64,000 nucleotides of DNA from Pseudomonas extremorientalis (GCF_001870465.1 NZ_MDGK01000015.1:682001-746000), one strand, 5' to 3'; positions 47,194-57,658 are shown, counted from the stretch's first letter. The notes: generated by a model from the letters alone, not told the origin. Program-made: numbers and translations.

Positions 47194-48524
47194 TGTCTGA
47201 GAACGTTGCGGCTGAACGAACCACTAACTATATTAAACAGATTAAAGGTTCTGTTTTATATAAAGGAGGAGCTGTCGCAGCCTCCTTTCTAGCAATCCCA
47301 ATTATGATTTCATATTTAGGGGCGGTGCAGTTTGGTGTCTGGTCTACGCTGCTGACAATAATGTCCTGGGTTGTATTTTTCGATTTGGGCATCGGTAATG
47401 GATTGCGTAATAAGGTTGCAGAGGCGCTGGCCAAAGGCCAGGAAGCGCTGGCTCGCAGCTATATATCGTCTGCGTATAGTCTGATTGGTTTTGTTGCTGT
47501 AGGTCTTTGGTTAGTGTTTTTGTTTTTTTCTTACCAGCTTTCCTGGCAGCATGTTTTTAATACTTCGGCAGTCTCGGAAGATGAGCTTAGATATTCTGTC
47601 CAGATTGCGGCTGCTTTCATGTTGCTGAATTTCTGGGTAGGGCTTATCACCGCGCTGCTAGGTGCCGTGCAAAAGAGCGCGTTGATTTCCCTAGGGCAGC
47701 TGGTAACCAATGGTTTTGTGTTAATAATCTCTTACGTGCTATACCATTTTTTCGATGCTCGCATTAGTTACCTGGCCTGGATATACGGTATCGGTGCGCT
47801 AGGTGGTAATTTTTTGTTGAGTGTCTGGTTCTACAATACATATAAGTACTTGCGGCCTGGTTATAGCCTCGATCGTGAACATCTCATACCGCTTTTATCC
47901 GTGGGCGTCCGGTTTTTTATCATCCAGTTGGCAGTACTCGTCGTTTTTACGACAGACAAAGTGCTCATTACGCAATTGTTTGGTCCAGAATACGTCACAG
48001 AATATGAAGTGGTTTTTAAGTTGTTCAGCGTTGTAGCGTTCTTGCACACGCTCATTTCCTCCCCGTTGTGGTCTGCTTATACAGATGCCTACCATCGTGA
48101 GGATGCGGGGTGGATCGTTAAAATGTTGCGTACGCAGTTGAAACTGTACGGTCTGGTCGTCATTGGGCTTTGCGTATTGGCGATAGTGGCGCAATTCATT
48201 ATTGGTATATGGATTGACCGCGCCTTCGTTGTTTCTATGCCGCTGGTTATAAGTGTAGCAGCATTTGTTGCGGTCTCCACGTGGAATAATATTTTTGCGA
48301 TTATGTTAAATGGCGCTGGAGCCGTTAATGTCCAACTCTATACGGCACTTGCTGCCATGCTTCTCAATATACCCTTGGCGCTTCTGATGGTTAAGGTGCT
48401 TGGGATGGGTGTTGAAGGTGTTGTGTTCGCCGCGACGCTAAGTCTGCTCTTCTCTGCCGTGTTACTGCCCTTGCAGGTTTATCGGCTGACCCGAACAGTG
48501 AAATCGGATGTTACGTTGACTTAA
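47193..48524 (+). CDS. wzx: O-antigen flippase Wzx
   Basis: The polytopic inner-membrane protein has 443 aa and about 12 hydrophobic segments, of the MOP/MATE-like polysaccharide transporter family. Early motif GSVLYKGGAVAASFLAIPIMI and WSTLLTIMSWVVFFDLGIGNGLRN are typical. It should flip the undecaprenyl-linked repeat unit to the periplasm. It follows rfbE, as rfbX does in Salmonella. The start overlaps the rfbE stop (TAATG). A+T content is clearly higher than in the housekeeping genes. Confidence 0.88.
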   Translation: MSENVAAERTTNYIKQIKGSVLYKGGAVAASFLAIPIMISYLGAVQFGVWSTLLTIMSWVVFFDLGIGNGLRNKVAEALAKGQEALARSYISSAYSLIGFVAVGLWLVFLFFSYQLSWQHVFNTSAVSEDELRYSVQIAAAFMLLNFWVGLITALLGAVQKSALISLGQLVTNGFVLIISYVLYHFFDARISYLAWIYGIGALGGNFLLSVWFYNTYKYLRPGYSLDREHLIPLLSVGVRFFIIQLAVLVVFTTDKVLITQLFGPEYVTEYEVVFKLFSVVAFLHTLISSPLWSAYTDAYHREDAGWIVKMLRTQLKLYGLVVIGLCVLAIVAQFIIGIWIDRAFVVSMPLVISVAAFVAVSTWNNIFAIMLNGAGAVNVQLYTALAAMLLNIPLALLMVKVLGMGVEGVVFAATLSLLFSAVLLPLQVYRLTRTVKSDVTLT

Positions 48525-48588
48525 AGTGCTCTTCAGAGGCAATTGTCAGTTTTGTATTTTTTTTAACATCAAAGGAAGGTCGGTGAAT

Positions 48589-49533
48589 ATGGTTTCTACG
48601 GAACGGTTGGTGAGTATTTTGATTCCGGTCTACAACCGGGCAGATATTATTGCAGACACCTTGAGTTCTGCATTGGCTCAGACCTATGAGCACGTAGAAG
48701 TCATTGTTGTCGATAATGCAAGCACCGATGATACCTGGGCTGTAATCTGCGATTATGCTGATACGGATTCACGTATTCGACCTTTTCGAAATGCGTCAAA
48801 TTTGGGCCCGGTACGTAATTGGTTGCGATGTGTTGAAGAGGCGAAAGGTACATTTGCGAAAATATTGTGGTCCGATGATCTGATCGCGCCTGAGTTTTTG
48901 GCTAAAACACTTCCCTACTTTGACGATCCTGAAGTCGGTTTTGTTTATACCGCGACTAAGATATTCACTCGGCAGCCGGGCGAGGGTGTTCTTTCATACG
49001 TCAATGGAGCATCTGGAGTCTATGATTCGGAGCGTTATATTCAGGGGGATTTCAAAGGGAAAGGCTATCCGTTGTCTCCCGGATGCGCCATTTTTTACCT
49101 GAAGGACGTAAAGAAGAATCTGATGCTTCACGTTCCAAATGCTGTCAAAAGTGACTTTTCGATGCACGCTATCGGCAATGATCTTTTATTGTTTTTGTTG
49201 ACCGCGCACCAATATAAAAAGTTTGCGCATGTCTCCGAGACTCTATCGTATTTCCGAGCTCACTCCGGTTCAATTAGTCTGGCCTCAACCGATGGGAAAC
49301 TGCCGCTGCACTACAATCTCGCCCGAGGTTATTTCGCTGAAACGTATCGTCCTGATTTGATGGGCTTGCTCAATGCGAATATATTTTTTGATTTGAAAAA
49401 ATATCCGGGGGCAAAAAATTATGGCCTTTCGAGCGTTTCTGATTTTTATGTATCATGCAAACAATCTGGCGTAAATATTGTCTCTTTGCTGACGGTGTTT
49501 GCTCGGAAGGTCGTGGTACGTTTTATCAGGTGA
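48589..49533 (+). CDS. Family 2 glycosyltransferase
   Basis: The 314-aa protein has a GT-A fold N-terminus: VSILIPVYNRADIIADTLSS, the nucleotide-binding DNASTDDTW, and the metal-binding SDDLI. It transfers one sugar to the lipid-linked repeat unit in the cytoplasm. It follows wzx, the place of the dideoxyhexosyltransferase gene rfbV in Salmonella, so it is a candidate tyvelosyltransferase; this rests on position. The ATG at 48589 is preceded by AAAGGAAGG. Confidence 0.82.
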   Translation: MVSTERLVSILIPVYNRADIIADTLSSALAQTYEHVEVIVVDNASTDDTWAVICDYADTDSRIRPFRNASNLGPVRNWLRCVEEAKGTFAKILWSDDLIAPEFLAKTLPYFDDPEVGFVYTATKIFTRQPGEGVLSYVNGASGVYDSERYIQGDFKGKGYPLSPGCAIFYLKDVKKNLMLHVPNAVKSDFSMHAIGNDLLLFLLTAHQYKKFAHVSETLSYFRAHSGSISLASTDGKLPLHYNLARGYFAETYRPDLMGLLNANIFFDLKKYPGAKNYGLSSVSDFYVSCKQSGVNIVSLLTVFARKVVVRFIR

Positions 49534-49605
49534 CTTAACACTCGGTGCTAATGCAGGTATGGCAGTGGCAGTAGGGCTAGATAGATCGTTTTCGGAGGAG
49601 TTGTA

Positions 49606-50454
49606 ATGAGCGCTACTGTGCCTGGTTTCGAACGTCTGGAAGGTGGGCGTCGGCTGGTAGGGGGTAACCCTTGGATTTTGGAGAATGCTGCACGAATTAC
49701 GGTGATCACGGTCGTCTATAATGATGTAGCTCACCTGCAACGCACGATTGATAGTGTGGCCTCTCAGACGTATGGGAATATAGAACACATTATCATTGAT
49801 GGTCGAAGTGCTGATGGAACACTACAGATAATTGAATGTTGTCAATCAGTTGACTATTGGCTGAGCGAGAGTGATAGTGGTATATATGATGCAATGAATA
49901 AGGGTATTGATTGCTCAACGGGTGAGTGGATAAACTTCATGAACTCGGGTGACGTTTTTTTTAATGAAAACGTGATTGGAGATATTTTTTTTAATAATCA
50001 GCATTGTTCGTCGGAACTGATATATGGCGATGTGGAAGTCGATTACGGCGGATTTAAGAAAATTCGGCGAGCTGGCGCCATTGAGCGATTAAAGCATGGA
50101 ATGCAGTTCAGCCATCAGTCCTTGTTTGCCAAGCGCTCAGTGCTCTTGGCGTTTGGCCTTGATTCGTCATATCGTACTGCTGCGGATTATAATTTTGTCA
50201 TCGCTTCGTGGGTGAAAAACTTTCGCTTTGAGTATGTTGAACTTGTGGTGAGCAGTATTAGCGCAGGGGGGGTGTCTGATGTGAAACGTCTGCAGAGTCA
50301 TTACCAGCGCGTGGACATTCTGAGTTCTCATTTAAAGTTAACTAACGTGGACAAGGTCTGGATGTACTGCCAAGGTTTGTATATTCGAGGTGCTGATTCC
50401 CTAAAGTCAGTTCTGCCTGCGCGTCTGGTTGATTGGATTAAGAGAGCAAAATGA
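49606..50454 (+). CDS. Family 2 glycosyltransferase (WcaE-like)
   Basis: The 282-aa protein has ITVITVVYNDVAHLQRTIDS, IIIDGRSADGT and SESDSGIYDAMNKGI, the last a signature shared with the transferase encoded at 57659. The acceptor and donor are unknown. GGAGGAG lies upstream and it overlaps the polymerase gene by four bases. Confidence 0.84.
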   Translation: MSATVPGFERLEGGRRLVGGNPWILENAARITVITVVYNDVAHLQRTIDSVASQTYGNIEHIIIDGRSADGTLQIIECCQSVDYWLSESDSGIYDAMNKGIDCSTGEWINFMNSGDVFFNENVIGDIFFNNQHCSSELIYGDVEVDYGGFKKIRRAGAIERLKHGMQFSHQSLFAKRSVLLAFGLDSSYRTAADYNFVIASWVKNFRFEYVELVVSSISAGGVSDVKRLQSHYQRVDILSSHLKLTNVDKVWMYCQGLYIRGADSLKSVLPARLVDWIKRAK

Positions 50455-51668
50455 TAGATCATGATTCGGGCTTTTATGTCAGTGCCCTATTGCTACTGTT
50501 GATTGTTGTCTTTAATGTTTTTTATCTTTTTAAAAAATTTGATGTTGTATTTGTTTTTGTAAATGTTCATTTGAGCTCCTTAACCCTATATTTTACGTAT
50601 CAGTCTGGTTTGTTGAGCCCAATGCACTGGTGGGAACTGGTGTTGCTACTCTCCTATCTGTTAGGCTTTGTATTCGGATTTGCTATACATTATGTAGTTT
50701 TCGCCAAAAACTCTATGGAGTTTAGTTTTCCGCGTGATGGCAGGGGCATGTTTTTGATTAATGTTGTGGGATTTGCTTTTTTTCTTGCCGCCTTTCTTTA
50801 TGAATTGGCAAGGGCCGGTTGGATTCCGCCTATATTGGCAGCCGATAAGCTGACGGCGTATTATAATTTTCCACAGACGTTTGTTCATTATTTGGTGGTT
50901 TGTGGCATCGCCGTGAGTACGGTGTTCGTGTTTGTTGCTGAGCGTTATAGATATCGCCGATTCCTATGTTATACCTTCGTTGCTATTATCGCGATTGCCC
51001 AGATGGCAACATTGGCACGCGCTGTACTCATGACGCAACTGTTTATGGCGGTATTTATAATAGTGAAAGAGCGGAATATTTTGTTTCGCTGGAAAAAACT
51101 AATGTTGGCAGTAGTTTCTGGATTAACGATTATTACTATTTTTGGCACGATGCGAACGTCGTCAGACGCTAACGCACTCTTCGAGATTGGATTACTCAAC
51201 GAATGGCCAGGTTGGTCGTTGCCGTTTGCCTGGATTTATTTGTATTTCACAACTCCGCTCGAAAATGTTCATGCGGTATTTAATTATTATGATCAGGGTT
51301 TTGGATACGGCCTACACACGTTTGTGAAGCCTTTTTTTAATCTTTTTCAAGCTAAGGATTACTACGCCTCGCTTTTTGAATTGCAGCCTCCCTCTGCGGG
51401 TGGATTCAATACCTATGGCTATTATCTTGAGGTGTTTATGGATTATGGCTGTTTTGGATTTTTGTATACCTTTTTGTTGGGTTTTGTATCTAGGCAGATT
51501 GTAGTGGGGCGCTCCTTGGTGTTGTATTTTTTTTCGTCATATTGGGTGTATGCGATATTTACGTCTTCTATCAATATGTATTTCAATGAGTTCTTTACAC
51601 TGGTTTACTTGGCATATTTTGCCTTGGTGGTGTTTTTCTCACGGTTTAATGTATTTCGCCGGCTCTGA
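50451..51668 (+). CDS. wzy: O-antigen polymerase (Wzy-like)
   Basis: The very hydrophobic 405-aa protein has roughly 10-12 membrane segments and a large periplasmic loop in the C-terminal half (about residues 265-325). It has the length, topology and low complexity expected of oligosaccharide repeat unit polymerases. Wzy proteins share little sequence, so the call rests on topology and on being the only such gene in the locus. It starts at ATGA overlapping the upstream transferase. It is strongly A+T-rich. Confidence 0.78.
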   Translation: MIDHDSGFYVSALLLLLIVVFNVFYLFKKFDVVFVFVNVHLSSLTLYFTYQSGLLSPMHWWELVLLLSYLLGFVFGFAIHYVVFAKNSMEFSFPRDGRGMFLINVVGFAFFLAAFLYELARAGWIPPILAADKLTAYYNFPQTFVHYLVVCGIAVSTVFVFVAERYRYRRFLCYTFVAIIAIAQMATLARAVLMTQLFMAVFIIVKERNILFRWKKLMLAVVSGLTIITIFGTMRTSSDANALFEIGLLNEWPGWSLPFAWIYLYFTTPLENVHAVFNYYDQGFGYGLHTFVKPFFNLFQAKDYYASLFELQPPSAGGFNTYGYYLEVFMDYGCFGFLYTFLLGFVSRQIVVGRSLVLYFFSSYWVYAIFTSSINMYFNEFFTLVYLAYFALVVFFSRFNVFRRL

Positions 51669-51722
51669 GCTTTATGGCTATACTTGGGGGTCGATCCAAA
51701 GTTTGAAGGTTAAGGGGTTATT

Positions 51723-52829
51723 ATGAAGGTTGGTTTTGATTACCAGATATTCAGTCTCCAGGCATTTGGTGGCATATCACGCTACTATGTCAGCCTAGCG
51801 GAGCAACTCCGCTCCATGGGGCAGTCGCCGAAAATATTTGCACCCTTTCATTGCAATGAGTATCTATCCAGCGCATCACCTGGAATAGTGGACGGTAAAC
51901 GCGTTGCGAGTAAAAACTCGAAACTGATGCGCCTGACTCTTCCATTGAATCATCTGGTGTCAAATAGTCGAGCCAAGGCTTGGACACCGGACGTGCTTCA
52001 CGAAACCTACTTTTCTATGTTCAGTACACCTCGTCGTTCTTGCCCAACGGTGTTGACGGTATATGACATGGTGCACGAAAAATTTCCTGAGGAGTTTTCG
52101 AAGTGGGGCAATATCAGTGTTCGCAAGCGCGCCGCTGTTGAGCGAGCTGATCACGTCATTTGCATTTCAGAAAGCACCCGTAATGATTTGATTATGGCAT
52201 TCGGTGTCGATGAGTCTAAGGTTTCGGTGGTTTATCTAGGGTTTGATACATTCGCCGACGTCAGTGTCAAAAGTGACAGCCCTATTTTTACTCGGCGTCC
52301 TTATTTGCTGTTCGTGGGTAACCGGGCGGGCTACAAGAATTTCCATGGTTTTTTACGGGCATTCGCTCGGTCGCCTGCTTTAAGTGCAGATTACGACGTC
52401 GCCTGTTTTGGCGGTGGAGCCTTTACGGCCGCTGAGAAAGAATTCATTCATAGTTTGGGGTTGTCTGAGGATCGTGTTAGTTATCAAGGCGGCAGCGACA
52501 AAGTCCTTGGCGACCTCTACAGTCAGGCCACGGCCTTTGTTTATCCCTCTATGTATGAAGGTTTTGGTCTGCCACCTCTGGAGGCTATGGCCAAAGGTTG
52601 CCCCGTTATCGTCAGTCGTTCCAGCTCAATGCCCGAAGTGGTTGGAGAGGCTGGCTGTTATTTTGATCCGCACTCCATTGAAGAGATGTCTTGCGCGATG
52701 GAAAAAGTAGTATTCTCGTCGTCTCTCAGGCAATCGATGGTCATTGCTGGTTATAATCGTCTGCGAAAATTTTCGTGGGCTTCCTGCGCCGAGAAAACAA
52801 TGGATGTTTACACTCAAGTGATGAGGTGA
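51723..52829 (+). CDS. Family 4 (GT-B) glycosyltransferase
   Basis: The 368-aa protein has [19 protein letters not shown] in the N-terminal domain and the GT4 donor-site motif [21 protein letters not shown] near residues 277-297. Proteins of this kind in O-antigen loci often transfer mannose or related sugars from GDP donors, which would suit the adjacent GDP-sugar genes. This is an inference. AGGGG precedes the ATG. Confidence 0.85.
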   Translation: MKVGFDYQIFSLQAFGGISRYYVSLAEQLRSMGQSPKIFAPFHCNEYLSSASPGIVDGKRVASKNSKLMRLTLPLNHLVSNSRAKAWTPDVLHETYFSMFSTPRRSCPTVLTVYDMVHEKFPEEFSKWGNISVRKRAAVERADHVICISESTRNDLIMAFGVDESKVSVVYLGFDTFADVSVKSDSPIFTRRPYLLFVGNRAGYKNFHGFLRAFARSPALSADYDVACFGGGAFTAAEKEFIHSLGLSEDRVSYQGGSDKVLGDLYSQATAFVYPSMYEGFGLPPLEAMAKGCPVIVSRSSSMPEVVGEAGCYFDPHSIEEMSCAMEKVVFSSSLRQSMVIAGYNRLRKFSWASCAEKTMDVYTQVMR

Positions 52830-52832
52830 GTA

Positions 52833-53789
52833 TTGGACCGTGACCAAAAAGTCGCATTGATTTGCGGCGCAAGTGGGCAAGATGGGTCCTATCTGGCCAA
52901 ATTTTTGTTGGGCAAGGGCTATGTTGTCTGGGCCAGTTCGAGGGATGCCCAAGGTGCCTCCTTTAGCAATTGGGCTCGCTTGGGAATTCAGCCCGGGCAA
53001 ATAAAAACATTGTCAATGGTGCCCGAGGATTTCCGTAGCGTTTTTATGGCATTACGGAAAAGTGATCCAGACGAAGTCTACTATCTGGCTGGCCAATCTT
53101 CCGTTGGCTTGTCTTTTGAGCAGCCGGCGGAAACGATTCAAAGCATCACGCTGGGCACGCTGAATATGTTGGAGGCCTGCCGAATGGCTGAGCGTCCTGT
53201 CAGATTATACCAGGCAGGCTCAAGCGAGTGTTTCGGCGATACGCTTGGCGAAGCGGCTAACGAGGCGACGGCGCTCAAGCCTTCCAGCCCGTATGCAGTT
53301 GCGAAGGCATCGGCGTACTGGTTAGTGGAGAATTATCGGACGGCCTACAACTTGTACGCCTGTACAGGGATTCTGTTCAACCACGAATCACCGTTGAGGC
53401 CTACTCGGTTTGTAACCCAAAAGATCATCAGTACGGCCCGTCGTATCGCTAGCGGGTCGATGGAAAAATTGAAGCTGGGTCGGTTGGATATCTCTCGTGA
53501 TTGGGGCTGGGCGCCAGAGTATGTCGAGGCTATGTGGCTTATGCTCCAGCAGGATGTTCCCGAAGACTACGTTATTGCAACGGGTACCACGGTAACGCTG
53601 CAGGACTTTGTCGCAGAGGTATTTCTTTGTCTGGATCTCGATTGGAAAGATCACGTTGTGGTGGATGCTGAATTCTTGCGCCCTACCGATTTGTTGGTCA
53701 GTCGCGCAGATCCGTCCAAGGCGGAAAGGCAGTTAGGATGGAAAGCGCGCTATAAAGTTGCAGATGTTGTCAAGCGCATGCTGGGCTAG
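52833..53789 (+). CDS. GDP-mannose 4,6-dehydratase-like SDR (second Gmd paralogue)
   Basis: The 318-aa protein resembles Gmd: [41 protein letters not shown] and [12 protein letters not shown]. It is shorter than the Gmd encoded next to it (374 aa). Ser/Glu in GSSECFG and the Tyr/Lys pair are retained, so catalysis is possible. It may be a dehydratase, a reductase to a GDP-6-deoxyhexose such as GDP-rhamnose, or an accessory form. The start is a TTG at 52833 with GAGGTGAG upstream. Confidence 0.75.
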   Translation: MDRDQKVALICGASGQDGSYLAKFLLGKGYVVWASSRDAQGASFSNWARLGIQPGQIKTLSMVPEDFRSVFMALRKSDPDEVYYLAGQSSVGLSFEQPAETIQSITLGTLNMLEACRMAERPVRLYQAGSSECFGDTLGEAANEATALKPSSPYAVAKASAYWLVENYRTAYNLYACTGILFNHESPLRPTRFVTQKIISTARRIASGSMEKLKLGRLDISRDWGWAPEYVEAMWLMLQQDVPEDYVIATGTTVTLQDFVAEVFLCLDLDWKDHVVVDAEFLRPTDLLVSRADPSKAERQLGWKARYKVADVVKRMLG

Positions 53790-53817
53790 AAACTGGTTTA
53801 TTTAAAAGGAAAATATT

Positions 53818-54942
53818 ATGTCGGTTAAAAAAGCGCTTATCACGGGGATTACAGGCCAGGACGGTTCCTATCTTGCCGAGTTCCTGCTTGAAAAAGGTTA
53901 TGAAGTCCATGGCATCAAACGTCGCGCTTCCTCCTTTAACACCCAGCGTGTGGACCACATCTATCAAGACCCGCATGTCGACAACCAGAGATTCGTCCTG
54001 CACTACGGGGATCTGACTGACTCTTCAAACCTTACTCGTATCATTCAAGAAGTACAGCCAGACGAAGTATACAATCTAGGAGCGCAGTCGCACGTTGCCG
54101 TGAGCTTCGAGTCTCCTGAGTACACCGCCGACGTCGATGCTATGGGTACCCTGCGTATCCTCGAGGCCATCCGCCTGCTCGGCCTTGAGAAAAAAACCAA
54201 GTTCTATCAAGCCTCGACCTCCGAGCTTTACGGTCTAGTGCAAGAAATCCCCCAGAAAGAAACCACACCGTTTTACCCTCGCTCTCCTTACGCCGTAGCG
54301 AAAATGTACGCCTACTGGATCACGGTCAATTACCGTGAGGCTTATGGCATGTATGCGTGTAACGGTATTTTGTTCAACCATGAGTCCCCGCGTCGAGGCG
54401 AAACGTTCGTAACGCGCAAGATTACCCGTGCGCTGGCAAATATCTCTCAAGGTCTGGAGAAATGCGTGTTCCTTGGCAATATGGATGCGCTGCGTGACTG
54501 GGGCCATGCCAAAGACTACGTCCGTATGCAGTGGATGATGTTGCAACAGGACCAGCCTGAAGATTTTGTGATCGCCACAGGTGTTCAGTACTCCGTCCGG
54601 GAATTCGTGAGTTGGTCTGCTGCCGAGTTGGGCATCAAGTTGCGTTTCGAAGGTGCCGGCGTTGACGAAGTCGCCATAGTCGAGGCGATTGACGGCGATA
54701 GGGCTCCAGCGCTGAGCGTGGGTGATGTAGTGGTCCGTGTTGACCCGCGTTACTTCCGTCCTGCTGAAGTTGAAACTTTGCTGGGCGATCCGACAAAAGC
54801 TAAAACCAAGCTGGGCTGGACGCCGGAAATTACCGTCCAGGAAATGTGTGCCGAGATGGTGCGTGAAGACTTGAAAGTGGCGCAGCGTCATGCCCTTCTC
54901 AAGCAGCATGGCCATGAGGTTCCTGTTGCAACGGAGAACTGA
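53818..54942 (+). CDS. gmd: GDP-mannose 4,6-dehydratase
   Basis: The extended SDR has 374 aa, full family length. [41 protein letters not shown] and [12 protein letters not shown] contain the cofactor site and catalytic Thr/Glu/Tyr/Lys. It converts GDP-mannose to GDP-4-keto-6-deoxymannose for fucose synthesis by the following gene product. AAAGGA lies upstream; fcl starts three bases after its stop. Confidence 0.96.
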   Translation: MSVKKALITGITGQDGSYLAEFLLEKGYEVHGIKRRASSFNTQRVDHIYQDPHVDNQRFVLHYGDLTDSSNLTRIIQEVQPDEVYNLGAQSHVAVSFESPEYTADVDAMGTLRILEAIRLLGLEKKTKFYQASTSELYGLVQEIPQKETTPFYPRSPYAVAKMYAYWITVNYREAYGMYACNGILFNHESPRRGETFVTRKITRALANISQGLEKCVFLGNMDALRDWGHAKDYVRMQWMMLQQDQPEDFVIATGVQYSVREFVSWSAAELGIKLRFEGAGVDEVAIVEAIDGDRAPALSVGDVVVRVDPRYFRPAEVETLLGDPTKAKTKLGWTPEITVQEMCAEMVREDLKVAQRHALLKQHGHEVPVATEN

Positions 54943-54945
54943 TCA

Positions 54946-55920
54946 GTGGCTCGTAATTTCAACGAAGTGGTATTGGTTGTGGGTTATCGAGGAATGGTCG
55001 GTTCGGCTATCGTGCGGCGCCTGTCGGCCTTGGGTTATACGAAAATTCTGACTCTTGGGCGCGAACACCTGAATCTGCTCGATCAGAGTGCGGTGAGAGC
55101 CTATTTTGATGAGCGCAAGATAGATCAGGTGTATCTGGCTGCTGCGCGCGTGGGGGGCATTCATGCCAACAGCACCTACCCTGCGGACTTCATTTACGAC
55201 AACCTGATGATTCAGGCAAACCTGATTGAAGCGGCGCATCGCACGGGGGTACAAAAGCTTCTGTTCCTGGGCTCTTCGTGTATCTATCCCAAGCTCGCCG
55301 AACAACCAATGACTGAGCAGGCGCTGCTTACGGGAACGCTTGAAGCGACCAATGAACCCTATGCGATTGCCAAGATTGCCGGGATCAAACTGTGTGAGAG
55401 TTACAACCGTCAGCATGGTCGTGATTATCGCAGCGTTATGCCGACGAACTTGTACGGTCCGCACGATAACTATCATCCGGATAACAGCCATGTCATTCCG
55501 GCACTGCTGCGTCGATTCCACGATGCAGTAGAGAATGCCGTGGAAGAAGTTGCGATCTGGGGAAGTGGCAAGCCGATGCGTGAGTTCTTGCACGTTGACG
55601 ACATGGCCGCGGCCAGCGTTCATGTGATGGAGCTTGATGGTGAGGTGTATCGCTCGAATACCCAACCAATGCTATCGCATATCAACGTCGGTACAGGGAT
55701 CGACTGTACGATCCGTGAACTGGCGGAGACCATCGCCAAGGTGACGGGCTTCAAGGGAATCTTGACGTTTGATGCGACCAAGCCGGATGGCACGCCCCGC
55801 AAGCTTATGGATGTTTCTCGACTCAAATCCATGGGTTGGCAGGCGAGCATCCCGCTCGAGGAGGGTTTGAGAGACGCCTATCAATGGTTTGTCGAAAACC
55901 GCTTGGGCGCGCGAAACTGA
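54946..55920 (+). CDS. fcl: GDP-L-fucose synthase
   Basis: The SDR epimerase/reductase has 324 aa. [16 protein letters not shown] is the cofactor motif; GSSCIYP and YAIAK carry Ser/Tyr/Lys, and the substrate region [14 protein letters not shown] is typical. It epimerises C-3 and C-5 of GDP-4-keto-6-deoxymannose and reduces C-4, giving GDP-L-fucose. It starts at GTG 54946, directly after gmd. A hairpin follows its stop. Confidence 0.94.
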   Translation: MARNFNEVVLVVGYRGMVGSAIVRRLSALGYTKILTLGREHLNLLDQSAVRAYFDERKIDQVYLAAARVGGIHANSTYPADFIYDNLMIQANLIEAAHRTGVQKLLFLGSSCIYPKLAEQPMTEQALLTGTLEATNEPYAIAKIAGIKLCESYNRQHGRDYRSVMPTNLYGPHDNYHPDNSHVIPALLRRFHDAVENAVEEVAIWGSGKPMREFLHVDDMAAASVHVMELDGEVYRSNTQPMLSHINVGTGIDCTIRELAETIAKVTGFKGILTFDATKPDGTPRKLMDVSRLKSMGWQASIPLEEGLRDAYQWFVENRLGARN

Positions 55921-56238
55921 TTGCTTCCGGACAACGCTTGCCCATAGCAGGCGTTGTATGAATCAATCTTGAATTTCCAATTTTGTAATGCCTCGATTTG
56001 GTGGCTCGATCAGCAGGACGCGACCCCGAGTCTTCGTCTTCGCTTTTTGACGTCCAGCGTGATTTTGTGCCAACTCCCATTGTGCCAACGTCAAGTCAGC
56101 GTGTTGGATTGATGTCAGTGGCTCATCAGCCAGCGTATGATGAGTGCCAGGCAACCTCTATAAACGTCACGGCATCGAGTCAACTCCACTTGCGAGTATT
56201 TCGCTGCGTTGATCAAGTACGAATCAAAGGATGATTGA
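55921..56238. other. Intergenic gap between fcl and manC
   Basis: The 318 bases break an otherwise tightly packed cluster. Apart from the hairpin at 55931-55957 I see no recognisable gene. A 63-codon reverse frame (55963-56154) has no known motif and no good ribosome site. A promoter for manC is likely here. Confidence 0.4.
55931..55957 (+). terminator. Hairpin after fcl (possible terminator or processing site)
   Basis: An 11-pair stem with one G-U, ACAACGCTTGC-ccata-GCAGGCGTTGT, lies 11 bases after the fcl stop. No T run follows, so it may be a weak or Rho-dependent terminator or an RNA-stability element. Confidence 0.5.
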
Positions 56239-57654
56239 ATGTTTCTTCCGGTAATCATGGCGGGCGGCTCAGGCACTCGCCTTTGGCCTTTATCCCGTCA
56301 GTTGAACCCAAAGCAGTTTCTGCCGTTGATCGATGCGGACCTGACGATGCTACAGGCCACCATTAGGCGTCTTGACGGACTTGAGCATGCCGTCCCTCGC
56401 TTGATCTGTAATGAAAACCATCGTTTCCTGGCGGCAGAACAGCTTCGGCAATTAGGTCTGGAAGAGGCCAACATTATCCTCGAACCGGTAGGACGTAACA
56501 CGGCTCCAGCTATTGCCCTGGCTGCATTGCAGGCGCTCACCGAGCATGACGACCCCATCCTGCTGGTTCTGGCCGCCGACCACTTGATCCAGGATATTGA
56601 TGCGTTTCACCAAAGCATCGCCAAGGCGCAGGTACTCGCTGAGGCCGGTAAGTTGGTGACATTCGCAATTACTCCAACGCATCCTGAAACTGGCTACGGT
56701 TATCTCCAAATGGGGTCGCCGGTAGGAGACGGTGGTTTCGAAGTCAGCCGCTTCGTTGAAAAGCCAGACCTTGAAACGGCACAGCAGTATTTGTCTGAAG
56801 GCAGTTACTTTTGGAACAGTGGCATGTTTATGTTCCGTGCGAGCCGCTACCTTCAGGAGTTGGAGCAGTTTCAGCCGAAAATTGTCTCGGTGTGCCGTGA
56901 AGCTCTAGCCGGCGGTCAGCAGGATATGCATTTCACTCGTGTCGATAAGGCAGTATTCGCGACCAGTCCTGATGACTCCATCGACTATGCTGTCATGGAG
57001 AAAACGTCGGACGCTGTCATGGTTCCTCTGAGCGCTGGATGGAGTGATATTGGATCGTGGTCGGCGCTGTGGGAGGCAGGTGAAAAAAACGCGGAAGGGA
57101 ATTTGTTCAAGGGCGATGTGCTTTCTGAAAACACCTCTGGCAGTTATGTTCACGCGACACATCGTCTGGTCACAACCGTTGGTGTGGCTGATCTGATTAT
57201 TGTCGAGACCAAAGATGCTGTACTGGTCGCGCACAAGGACCAAGTGCAGCACGTGAAAAAAATTGTCGATCAGCTCAAGAGTTGTAAGCGTCAAGAACAC
57301 GCTAACCACCGTGAGGTCTATCGGCCATGGGGGATGTACGACTCGATCGATAGCGGCGAGCGTTACCAGGTCAAGCGAATCACCGTGAAACCCGGTGAGA
57401 AACTCTCGGTGCAGATGCATCATCACCGCGCAGAACACTGGATTGTGGTGAGCGGCACTGCTCGTGTGACCAACGGTGAAAAAACCTACCTGGTGACTGA
57501 AAACCAATCGACTTATATCCCTATTGGTCAGGTTCATGCACTGGAGAATCCGGGGATGATCCCGCTCGAACTGATCGAAGTACAGTCGGGTTCTTATCTT
57601 GGAGAGGACGATATCATTCGTTTCGAAGATATCTACGGTCGAGTAAAGGGTTGA
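56239..57654 (+). CDS. manC: Mannose-1-phosphate guanylyltransferase / mannose-6-phosphate isomerase
   Basis: The bifunctional enzyme has 471 aa (ManC/WbpW/AlgA type). [20 protein letters not shown] is the GTP-binding site, and the C-terminal cupin [19 protein letters not shown] is the type II isomerase. It makes GDP-mannose for gmd/fcl. No phosphomannomutase gene is in the locus, so AlgC elsewhere presumably supplies mannose-1-P. AAAGGATG precedes the ATG. Confidence 0.95.
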   Translation: MFLPVIMAGGSGTRLWPLSRQLNPKQFLPLIDADLTMLQATIRRLDGLEHAVPRLICNENHRFLAAEQLRQLGLEEANIILEPVGRNTAPAIALAALQALTEHDDPILLVLAADHLIQDIDAFHQSIAKAQVLAEAGKLVTFAITPTHPETGYGYLQMGSPVGDGGFEVSRFVEKPDLETAQQYLSEGSYFWNSGMFMFRASRYLQELEQFQPKIVSVCREALAGGQQDMHFTRVDKAVFATSPDDSIDYAVMEKTSDAVMVPLSAGWSDIGSWSALWEAGEKNAEGNLFKGDVLSENTSGSYVHATHRLVTTVGVADLIIVETKDAVLVAHKDQVQHVKKIVDQLKSCKRQEHANHREVYRPWGMYDSIDSGERYQVKRITVKPGEKLSVQMHHHRAEHWIVVSGTARVTNGEKTYLVTENQSTYIPIGQVHALENPGMIPLELIEVQSGSYLGEDDIIRFEDIYGRVKG

Positions 57655-57658
57655 TAGT

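Noticed and set aside
55963..56154. 63-codon reverse frame in the fcl-manC gap
   Set aside because: It has no known motif, no ribosome site and is opposite to the operon. It could be a fragment of a lost gene but cannot be supported.
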